The notes beneath the pieces were generated by a model. That model was not told the DNA's origin. It did no database searches and saw only the letters and a program-made list of their open reading frames with translations. Made by a program: the position numbers and the translations under genes. 6,255 nt of DNA from Acidobacteriota bacterium (GTDB lineage Bacteria > Acidobacteriota > Vicinamibacteria > Vicinamibacterales > UBA2999), in NCBI GenBank assembly GCA_947465275.1, contig CANIAI010000152.1:1-6255 (forward strand). The letters are read 5' to 3'. Positions 1 through 5,952 of this stretch are shown piece after piece (position 1 is the first letter of the stretch; the number at the start of each line of letters is the position of its first letter).

Positions 1-1
1 C

Positions 2-3000
2 ATGTCGGTCGATACCTTCATCTCGCGCCCGATCCTCGCCACCGTCTGCTCCCTCGTCATCGTGCTCGCGGGGGCACTCGCCATCCCGAACATGCCGGTG
101 GCGCAGTATCCGGACGTGGCCCCGCCCACGGTCTCGGTCACCGCCGTCTACACGGGGGCGAACGCCGAGACGGTCGAGACGGCGGTCACCACGCCGCTCG
201 AGCAGGCGATCAACGGCGTCGAGGGGATGCTCTACATGTCCTCGTCGTCGACCAACAGCGGCTTCGCGTCGATCACGGTGACCTTCGACCCGTCGCGCAA
301 CGCCGACCTCGCCGCGGTCGACGTGCAGAACCGGGTGAACCAGGCGCTCGGCCGCCTGCCCGCCGAGGTACGGCAGATCGGCGTCACCGTCGCCAAGGCG
401 GCGACCGGATTCGTGCTGGTGGCGGGCGTGTATCCCGAGAAGGGGCAGTACGACACGCTCTTCATGTCGAACTACATCGACGTGTACGTGAAGGACGCGC
501 TCAAGCGGCTGCCGGGCGTGGCCGACGTGATCATCTTCGGCGAGCGCAAGTACTCGATGCGCCTCTGGCTCGACCCGGCCCGCCTCGCCGCCCGCGGCAT
601 CACCGCCGGCGACGTCGTCGCCGCGCTGCGCGAGCAGAACGTGAACGTCGCGGCCGGCAGCGTGGGCGATGCGCCGGCGCGCGCGGGACAGACCTACCAG
701 ATCAGCGTGCGCGCGGCCGGACGCCTCCGCGAGCGCGGTGAGTTCGAGAACATCATCGTCAAGGCCGGCGCCGACGGCGCGCTCGTCCGCCTGCGTGACA
801 TCGGCACCGCCGAACTGGGCGCCGAGGCGTACTCGTCGGTGCTGCGCTTCCAGGGGATCGACGCGGTCGGCTTCGCGATCACCCCGCTCCCGAGCGCCAA
901 CGCGCTCGATGTGCGCGCGGCCGTCGGCGCCGAGCTCGACCGGCTCTCGCGCACCTTCCCGCCGGGACTCAAGGTCAACATCGCGTACGACACGACCACG
1001 GTCGTCCGCGAGTCGATCGTCGAGGTGCTCTGGACGCTGGCCGAGGCGGTCGGCCTGGTCGTCCTCGTGATGTTCTTCTTCCTCCAGAGCTGGCGGGCCA
1101 CGCTCATCCCGGCGCTCACGATGCCGGTGTCGCTCGTCGGCGCGTTCGCCTTCGTCCACCTGCTCGGCTTCTCGATCAACACGCTGACGCTCTTCGCGAT
1201 CGTGCTCGCGACGGGCATCGTCGTCGACGACGCGATCGTCGTCATCGAGAACATCGAGCGCCACATCCAGGACTACAAGAAGAGTCCGGCCGTCGCAGCG
1301 GTCGACGCGATGCGCGAGGTGTTCGGCGCGGTCATCGCGACGGCGCTCGTGCTGATCGCCGTGTTCGTGCCGGTCGCCTTCTTCCCGGGGACGACGGGCC
1401 GCCTCTATCAGCAGTTCGCCCTCACGATCGCGTTCGCGGTCGCCATCTCGGCCTTCAACGCGGTCACGCTCACCCCGGCGCTCTCGGCGCTGCTGCTGCG
1501 CCATACCGCACTCGGGAAGGGCATCTTCAAGCCGGTCGAGTGGCTGATTGCCAGCGGCACCGCGCTGTACGTGCGCATCGTCGGCCGTCTGATGCGGCTC
1601 CGCTGGGCGATGGTCGTCCTCTTCCTGGGGCTGATCGGCGCCACCTACGCCGTCTACCTGCGGGTGCCGCAGGCGTTCGTCCCCGAGGAGGACGCCGGCT
1701 ACTTCATCTCGATCGTGCAGGCGCCGCCCGGCGCGTCGCTCGAGTACACGACGAACGTCATCAAGGAAGCCGAGCGCGTGATGAGGGCCACCGAGGAAGT
1801 GGCCACCGTGTTCTCGATAGCCGGCTTCAGCTTCACCGGCAGCGCACCCAACCAGGGGCTGATGTTCACGCTCCTCAAGCCGTTCGACGAACGGCAGGGG
1901 GCCGAGCATCGCCTCGGTGGGGTCCTGAACAGGCTGCGCGGGCAGCTGTTCGGCATCCAGTCGGGGCTGGTCATTCCGTTCGCGCCGCCGTCCATCCAGG
2001 GGCTCGGCAACTTCGGCGGCTTCTCGATGCAGGTGCTGGATCAGGGCGGCGGCACGAACATCCAGGCGCTCGGCGGCGCCATGGGTGCCGTGATCGGGGC
2101 CTCGCAGCAGTCGACGCAGGTGGCGGGGCTCTTCAGCTCGTTCACCGCGAACGACCCGCAGCTGGCCGTCGACATCGATCGTGACCGGGCGCAGAGCCTG
2201 GGCCTGCCGATCAGCGAGATCACCAGCGCGCTGCAGATCTACCTGGGCTCGGCGTACGTGAACGACTTCGACTTCAACAACCGGGCGTATCGGGTCTACG
2301 TGCAGGCCGACAAGGCCTATCGGTCGGACCCGTCGTCGCTCGGCCAGTACTACGCCCGCACGGTCAACGGGCGGATGGTGCCGCTCGCGAGCGTCGTGCG
2401 CGTGCGCGAGACGACGGCGCCGCAGGTGATCAACCACTTCAACCTCTTCCGATCGGCCGAGATCAGCGGCGCGGCACAGCCGGGCGTCAGCTCGGGGCAG
2501 GCGCTGCAGGAGATGGAACGGCTGGCGACGACCGCGCTGCCGCAGGGGTTCGGCTACGCCTGGTCGGGCATCTCGCTCGAGGAGATCAAGGCCGGCAGCC
2601 AGTCGATGGCGATCTTCGGCATCGGCCTGCTCCTGGTCTATCTCACGCTGGCCGCGCAGTACGAGTCGCTCGTGCTGCCGTTCATCGTGCTGCTCGGCGT
2701 GCCGCTGGCCGTGCTCGGGGCGCTCTCGGCCCAGTGGATGCGCGGGCTGCAGAACGACCTCTACTGCCAGATCGGGCTCGTGATGCTCATCGGCCTCGCC
2801 GCGAAGAACGCGATCCTGATCGTCGAGTTCGCGGAGCAGCTGCGCCAGAAGGGCGCCACGGTGGTCGAGGCGGCCATCGAGGCGGCCCGTATCCGGCTGC
2901 GGCCGATCCTGATGACGTCGCTCGCCTTCATCCTGGGCGTGATGCCGCTCGCGTTCGCCACGGGTGCCGGGGCGGAAGGGCGCAACTCGGTCGGCACCGC

Positions 3001-3115
3001 GGTCGCCGGCGGCATGCTCTTCGCCACGTTCCTGAACGTCCTCTTCATCCCCATTCTCTATGTCGTCGTGCAGTCGATGCGTCCGACCACGCGGCGGGCG
3101 GACACCCATGCGTAG
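2..3115 (+). CDS. RND multidrug efflux permease, HAE1 (AcrB/MexB) family
   Basis: Inner-membrane proton/substrate antiporter of a tripartite RND pump. It takes amphiphilic drugs, detergents or other hydrophobic compounds from the periplasm or outer leaflet and passes them to an outer-membrane channel. At 1037 aa it is close to AcrB (1049 aa). The N-terminus (FISRPILATV) matches the usual HAE1 start, so the ATG at base 2 is probably the true start; only one base precedes it, so no ribosome binding site can be judged. TM1 is about residues 10-28, TM2-6 about 338-497, TM7 about 535-553 and TM8-12 about 868-1022, with two large periplasmic porter/docking loops between. The proton relay is intact: D409-D410 in TM4 (GIVVDDAIVVIENIE), K935 in GLAAKNAILIVEF, and R965 and T972 in RLRPILMTSLAF, equivalent to AcrB D407/D408, K940, R971 and T978. 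The substrate-loop region (GFSFTG...NQG, about 608-619) is also typical. The adaptor gene expected beside it is not in the window, and the substrate cannot be predicted. Confidence 0.96.
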   Translation: MSVDTFISRPILATVCSLVIVLAGALAIPNMPVAQYPDVAPPTVSVTAVYTGANAETVETAVTTPLEQAINGVEGMLYMSSSSTNSGFASITVTFDPSRNADLAAVDVQNRVNQALGRLPAEVRQIGVTVAKAATGFVLVAGVYPEKGQYDTLFMSNYIDVYVKDALKRLPGVADVIIFGERKYSMRLWLDPARLAARGITAGDVVAALREQNVNVAAGSVGDAPARAGQTYQISVRAAGRLRERGEFENIIVKAGADGALVRLRDIGTAELGAEAYSSVLRFQGIDAVGFAITPLPSANALDVRAAVGAELDRLSRTFPPGLKVNIAYDTTTVVRESIVEVLWTLAEAVGLVVLVMFFFLQSWRATLIPALTMPVSLVGAFAFVHLLGFSINTLTLFAIVLATGIVVDDAIVVIENIERHIQDYKKSPAVAAVDAMREVFGAVIATALVLIAVFVPVAFFPGTTGRLYQQFALTIAFAVAISAFNAVTLTPALSALLLRHTALGKGIFKPVEWLIASGTALYVRIVGRLMRLRWAMVVLFLGLIGATYAVYLRVPQAFVPEEDAGYFISIVQAPPGASLEYTTNVIKEAERVMRATEEVATVFSIAGFSFTGSAPNQGLMFTLLKPFDERQGAEHRLGGVLNRLRGQLFGIQSGLVIPFAPPSIQGLGNFGGFSMQVLDQGGGTNIQALGGAMGAVIGASQQSTQVAGLFSSFTANDPQLAVDIDRDRAQSLGLPISEITSALQIYLGSAYVNDFDFNNRAYRVYVQADKAYRSDPSSLGQYYARTVNGRMVPLASVVRVRETTAPQVINHFNLFRSAEISGAAQPGVSSGQALQEMERLATTALPQGFGYAWSGISLEEIKAGSQSMAIFGIGLLLVYLTLAAQYESLVLPFIVLLGVPLAVLGALSAQWMRGLQNDLYCQIGLVMLIGLAAKNAILIVEFAEQLRQKGATVVEAAIEAARIRLRPILMTSLAFILGVMPLAFATGAGAEGRNSVGTAVAGGMLFATFLNVLFIPILYVVVQSMRPTTRRADTHA

Positions 3116-4391
3116 TCGGTACCTGGTTCTGGTCGTCGGCCTGTTCACCCTCCTCGGCCGGGTGCCCGTGGGCGCCCAGACCGCGCCGTCCGCCCCGGCC
3201 CTCGAGTCGATTGGCTTCGACGAGGCGATCCGGCGTGCGACATCGGCGAACCCCGGCATCGCGCAGGCGGCGGCCGGTATCCTGCGCGCCGAGGCGCTGC
3301 TGCAGCAGGTGCGCGCGCGCCTTCGGCCGTCGCTCGACGCGACGTTCACCACCGGCGTCATCGACCCGGTGGTGCGGTTCAACGGCGCGAGCATCAACCC
3401 GCGGACGCAGACGGCGACCGGTGCGACGCTGGCGATTCCGATCCTGACGTCCGTGCGATGGGCCGAGCGTGCGCAGGCCGGCGACCAGGTGCTGGTTTCG
3501 CAGGCCTCGGCCGCCGACGTGCGGCGGCAGATTGCGATGGCGACGGCGCAGGCGTACCTCGCCGTCATCGCCGAGCGCCGCGTGCTGGAACTCGACGAGC
3601 GGGCGCGCGAGAACGCGCAGGCGCACTTCACCTACGCGCGGCAGCGCTTCGAGGGCGGCGTCGGCAGCCGGCTGAACATGCTGCGTGCCCAGCAGGAGCT
3701 GTCGAGCAGCGAGGCGCTGGTGGAGCAGGCAGGGCTGTCGGTGCGGCGGGCGCAGGAAGCCCTGGGTGTGCTCGTGGCGGCGGACGCCCCCGTGGACGCG
3801 GGCGAGGAGCCCCGCTTCGACGTCACCGGGGCGGAGACGGTGAACGATGCGGCCGGCCGGCTCGACGTCCAGTTCCTCGCCGCGCGGCAGTCAGCGGCCC
3901 GGCGCGTGCTGGCGGATACGTGGAAGGACCGGCTGCCGTCGCTGTCGGCCCTGTTCACGCCGCAGTACCTGGCGCCCTCGGGGCTGTTCGTCCAGCCGCG
4001 GTCCATGCGCGTCGCGGTGACCTTCTCGGTGCCGCTCCTCGACGGGGCGGCGCGCCGGGCGCGTCAGGGCGAGCGCCAGGCGATCGTGACGTCGCTGGCG
4101 GCCGAGCGGGCAGGACTCGATCGGCAGGTGTCCTCCGAGGTGCGCACGGCGCGGGACGCCGTGACGAGGACGGAGCGCGCCCGCGATCGTGCCGACGCGG
4201 CCGCCGGCCAGGCGGCCGAGGTGGTGACGATCACCGACACGGCGTTCCGCGAGGGAGCCACCACGAACATCGAGGTGATCGACGCCCAGCGGCGCGCCCG
4301 CGACGCCGGCACCGCTGCCGCCATCGCGGAAGACGCCGTTCGGCGCGCGCGCCTCGAACTGCTGGTCGCCCTCGGGCGCTTCCCGCAGTAG
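3108..4391 (+). CDS. TolC/OprM-type outer-membrane efflux channel (OEP family)
   Basis: Outer-membrane factor that would form the trimeric exit duct for the RND pump encoded just upstream. The product is 427 aa. Residues 1-23 look like a type I signal peptide (MRSRYLVLVVGLFTLLG core, cleavage probably after VGA and before Q24). There is no lipobox cysteine, and no cysteine anywhere, so unlike OprM it is probably not lipidated. Two OEP repeats are visible, about residues 36-222 and 250-425. Each carries the family's helical-hairpin signature: FEGGVGSRLNMLRAQQEL at about 181-198 and FREGATTNIEVIDAQRRA at about 380-397. Start choice: the ATG at 3108 directly precedes a good signal peptide and overlaps the permease stop within ATGCGTAG. 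In-frame codons upstream (from 3060) would add 16 Arg-rich residues and are not credible. The 8-nt overlap and lack of a strong Shine-Dalgarno sequence (only G-rich GGGCGG at 3096-3101) suggest translational coupling to the permease. Confidence 0.93.
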   Translation: MRSRYLVLVVGLFTLLGRVPVGAQTAPSAPALESIGFDEAIRRATSANPGIAQAAAGILRAEALLQQVRARLRPSLDATFTTGVIDPVVRFNGASINPRTQTATGATLAIPILTSVRWAERAQAGDQVLVSQASAADVRRQIAMATAQAYLAVIAERRVLELDERARENAQAHFTYARQRFEGGVGSRLNMLRAQQELSSSEALVEQAGLSVRRAQEALGVLVAADAPVDAGEEPRFDVTGAETVNDAAGRLDVQFLAARQSAARRVLADTWKDRLPSLSALFTPQYLAPSGLFVQPRSMRVAVTFSVPLLDGAARRARQGERQAIVTSLAAERAGLDRQVSSEVRTARDAVTRTERARDRADAAAGQAAEVVTITDTAFREGATTNIEVIDAQRRARDAGTAAAIAEDAVRRARLELLVALGRFPQ

Positions 4392-4396
4392 CGTCA
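4389..4396. other. Tail-to-tail stop codons of convergent genes, 2-nt gap
   Basis: The channel gene ends with TAG at 4389-4391 and the minus-strand flavoenzyme gene ends with TGA (TCA on the plus strand at 4394-4396). Only bases 4392-4393 separate them. I see no GC stem followed by a T-run near this junction on either strand, so any terminator must lie inside the opposing coding sequence or termination must be Rho-dependent. The 3' ends of the two transcripts probably overlap. Confidence 0.85.
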
Positions 4397-5563
4397 GCGC
4401 CAGTCGCGCGGCAGGGTGACGAACGACGGGTTCAGGTCGTCGACCGACGGACAACCGAGGAGCGTGAGCGTGCGCACCAGGTCGTCACGCAGGATCTCGA
4501 TCGCGCGCGCGACGCCGGCCCCGCCGGCCGCGCCGAGCCCGTAGGCGTACGCCCGTCCGACCAGGACGGCGCGTGCGCCGAGGCACAGCGCCTTCACGAT
4601 GTCGCCGCCCCGCCGGATGCCCCCATCGACGAGCACCTCCACCTGCCCGCCGACCGCGGCCACCACCTCGGGGAGCACGCGCAGCGTCGGCGCCACCGTG
4701 TCGAGCTGCCGGCCGCCGTGGTTCGAGACGATCACCGCCTGCGCGCCGGCATCCACGGCCCTCCGGGCATCGTCGTCCGTGTGCACCCCCTTGATGACGA
4801 TCGGTCCCTCCCAGAGCTCGCGAATCCAGCGGAGGTCGTCCCAGCAGACGACCGACTGCGCCAGCAGCGGGCCGACGTCCGAATACCCCAGCGGCCCGTC
4901 CGGGAGGACGACGTTGGGGAAGCGCATCAGCCCGCCGTCCCTGATCAGATCCAGCAGCCATCGTGGCCGCGCCAGGATCTGTGGCAACGCCGGCAGCTTC
5001 GCCACGAGACTCGATCCCACCAGTGCCTTGATGTGGTTGCGGGTGTCGCGCTCCCGTTGCCCGGCGACGGCCGTGTCGATCGTGACGACCAGCGCCGAGA
5101 ATCCTGCCGCCTTCGCCCGCGCGATGCCGGCGGTGGCGACATCGCGGCCGCCGCAGAGATACACCTGATACCAGCACGGCCCCCGGCTGGCCGTCCTGAC
5201 GGTTTCGAGCGGCGTCCCCGAGAGGGTCGACAGGATGTACCCGGTTCCGGCCTCGCCCGCGCACCGCGCGGCGACCGCCTCGGCCAGCGGCCAGAGCAGC
5301 CGGCTGCTGCCGATCGGGGCGAGCAGGAACGGAAGGGCGAGATCCTGTCCCAGCACCGACACGCCGGTCCGCGCCGGCGGAATCCGCACGGCCGACCGGG
5401 GCCGCAGCATGACCGCCTCGAAGGCGGCGGCGTTACCGCGCAGGGTCACTTCGGCGTCGGCCCCGCCGTCCACGTAGTCGAACACCACCCGCGGCAGGCG
5501 CCGCCGCGCCATCTGGCGCAGGTCGTCGATGTTGACCACGCGCGCGGGACTCAGGCTGCTCAT
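4394..5563 (-). CDS. FMN-dependent alpha-hydroxy-acid dehydrogenase (LldD / mandelate dehydrogenase type)
   Basis: Flavoenzyme of the glycolate oxidase/lactate dehydrogenase superfamily, oxidising an (S)-2-hydroxy acid (lactate, mandelate or similar) to the 2-oxo acid. The 389-aa length is normal. It is a single TIM-barrel domain with the active-site set intact, by alignment to spinach glycolate oxidase from memory: Y30 (FDYVDGGA), Q133 and Y135 (WYQVY), D163 (VTIDT), R170 (GQRERD), K258 (IVIKG), H282 and R285 (SNHGGRQLD), D313 and R317 (VDGGIRRGGD), and phosphate-binding G336-R337. The R170-to-H282 spacing is about 20 residues longer than in glycolate oxidase. The extra segment (about 180-238, with PRWLLDLIRDGG) resembles the membrane-association loop of LldD and mandelate dehydrogenase, so electrons probably go to the quinone pool. 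G85 (APIG) sits where oxidases carry Ala. There is no signal peptide. The start at 5563 is the only Met before the conserved VNIDDLRQMA region. The exact substrate is unknown; a mycofactocin MftD-type role is possible for the superfamily, but no other mft gene is visible. Confidence 0.95.
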   Translation of the reverse strand: MSSLSPARVVNIDDLRQMARRRLPRVVFDYVDGGADAEVTLRGNAAAFEAVMLRPRSAVRIPPARTGVSVLGQDLALPFLLAPIGSSRLLWPLAEAVAARCAGEAGTGYILSTLSGTPLETVRTASRGPCWYQVYLCGGRDVATAGIARAKAAGFSALVVTIDTAVAGQRERDTRNHIKALVGSSLVAKLPALPQILARPRWLLDLIRDGGLMRFPNVVLPDGPLGYSDVGPLLAQSVVCWDDLRWIRELWEGPIVIKGVHTDDDARRAVDAGAQAVIVSNHGGRQLDTVAPTLRVLPEVVAAVGGQVEVLVDGGIRRGGDIVKALCLGARAVLVGRAYAYGLGAAGGAGVARAIEILRDDLVRTLTLLGCPSVDDLNPSFVTLPRDWR

Positions 5564-5571
5564 CCGGCGAG

Positions 5572-5577
5572 ATTGTA
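5572..5577 (-). promoter_or_regulatory. Putative -10 element (TACAAT) of the flavoenzyme gene
   Basis: On the minus strand, TACAAT matches five of six bases of the TATAAT consensus. It ends 8 nt before the ATG at 5563-5561, so the predicted transcription start falls at or next to the ATG. There is no Shine-Dalgarno sequence between (CTCGCCGG), so the message may be leaderless or nearly so. No recognisable -35 hexamer is present at 16-18 nt spacing; that stretch is already occupied by the first units of the 21-nt array. Based on hexamer match and position only. Confidence 0.35.
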
Positions 5578-5807
5578 GTGGACGATTCGGCGTCGAGGGG
5601 CATGAGTGACGCGTCGAGGGGCACGACTGACGCGTCGAAGGGCATGACTGACGCGTGGAAGGGCTCGATCCTCGTGATTCTGGTCAGGTGGCACGCCGAT
5701 ATGGGCTCACTCGACGCGCGATCGGGCTCGACATGCGTGCGGAGGGGCTCGAGCGTCGTGAAAACGGGCTCGACCCACGCGTAACAGGGCATGCGTTGCG
5801 CGTCAGC
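5577..5807. repeat. Phased 21-nt tandem repeat array, about ten diverged units
   Basis: Reading the plus strand, GGGC occurs at 5598, 5619, 5640, 5661, 5703, 5724, 5745, 5766 and 5787, always in 21-nt register; the missing position, 5682, reads GGTC. A further in-register GGGC lies at 5829 after one degenerate unit, and no GGGC in this stretch is out of register. A second box, ACGCGT, begins 11 nt after the GGGC start: exact at 5609, 5630, 5651 and 5777, and five of six at 5714 and 5798. The three units from 5598 to 5660 share 18-19 of 21 bases; later units keep mainly GGGCTCGA. A partial unit at 5577-5597 keeps the GCGTCGAG tail. The units are directly adjacent without spacers, which excludes a CRISPR array. 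Because 21 is a multiple of three, one plus frame (5578-5784) and one minus frame read as heptapeptide repeats. Whether the array is regulatory DNA, decayed coding sequence or a neutral minisatellite cannot be decided here. Confidence 0.85.
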
Positions 5808-5891
5808 GTGCCAGAACTGGAGCTGTTCGGGCGCGTTGCACAGCGAAAGTTGCCCCGGGAGCCGCAGCGCGTCGCTCGCGATGACATTCCG
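5808..5891. other. Non-coding remainder of the divergent intergenic region
   Basis: This stretch carries one very degenerate 21-nt unit, an in-register GGGC at 5829 that may be the last trace of the array, and only trivial short dyads such as CCAGAACTGG at 5811-5820. No gene, terminator or RNA structure is supported. An ATG at 5881 is in frame with the HTH gene at 5953 but is not the preferred start. Confidence 0.5.
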
Positions 5892-5915
5892 TGCACGACC
5901 CGACGAAGTCGTGCA
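5892..5915. promoter_or_regulatory. Perfect 8-bp inverted repeat, candidate operator
   Basis: TGCACGAC at 5892-5899 and GTCGTGCA at 5908-5915 are exact reverse complements separated by 8 nt. The inner sequence CGACGAAGTCG (5901-5911) contains a smaller overlapping dyad. The repeat ends 15 nt before a TGTAAT -10-like hexamer and would cover the -35 region of a promoter for the HTH gene, a usual place for a dimeric regulator. There is no T-run after it, so it does not look like an intrinsic terminator. GC-rich DNA makes short dyads common, hence moderate confidence. Confidence 0.35.
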
Positions 5916-5930
5916 GCTCGGCGGTCCCGT

Positions 5931-5936
5931 TGTAAT
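5931..5936 (+). promoter_or_regulatory. Putative -10 element (TGTAAT) of the HTH gene
   Basis: TGTAAT matches five of six bases of the -10 consensus and lies 16 nt before the ATG at 5953, predicting a leader of about 10 nt. No Shine-Dalgarno sequence is seen between, only a C-rich CCCGGCCCACCG stretch. It is an AT-containing island in very GC-rich DNA, and like the flavoenzyme's TACAAT it is followed by CT. No clear -35 hexamer is visible at normal spacing. Confidence 0.35.
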
Positions 5937-5952
5937 CTGTCCCGGCCCACCG

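Noticed and set aside
694..1266. Minus-strand open frame inside the permease gene
   Set aside because: Ser/Thr/Arg-rich shadow of the permease coding sequence with no recognisable domain. The same applies to the other antisense frames between 232 and 3054.
4394..5563. Assignment of the flavoenzyme as mycofactocin MftD
   Set aside because: The same superfamily makes this conceivable, but no mftA, mftB, mftC or related gene is in the window, and several motifs look closer to LldD/mandelate dehydrogenase.
3458..5578. A 706-codon plus-strand open frame crossing the channel gene and the antisense of the flavoenzyme gene
   Set aside because: Its translation is low-complexity and Arg/Gly/Ala/Pro-rich with no domain. 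It overlaps two well-supported genes and is the expected result of scarce stop codons in very GC-rich DNA.
5608..5636. GACGCGTC palindromes at 5608 and 5629 as independent operators
   Set aside because: They are part of the repeat unit and recur only because the unit does; no separate evidence.
5578..5784. A small plus-strand gene (GTG start, 68 aa, heptad-repeat peptide)
   Set aside because: The periodic peptide follows automatically from the 21-nt DNA repeat. The start is GTG with only a weak GGCGAG upstream, and it would begin within the divergent flavoenzyme promoter. It is reported under the repeat instead of as a gene.
5577..5807. CRISPR array
   Set aside because: Units are contiguous at a 21-nt period with no unique spacers, units diverge, and no cas gene is present.
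5811..5855. Short hairpins CCAG-AA-CTGG (5811-5820) and GGGC...GCCC (5829-5855) as a terminator
   Set aside because: Four-base stems without a following T-run, at a place where no gene ends.
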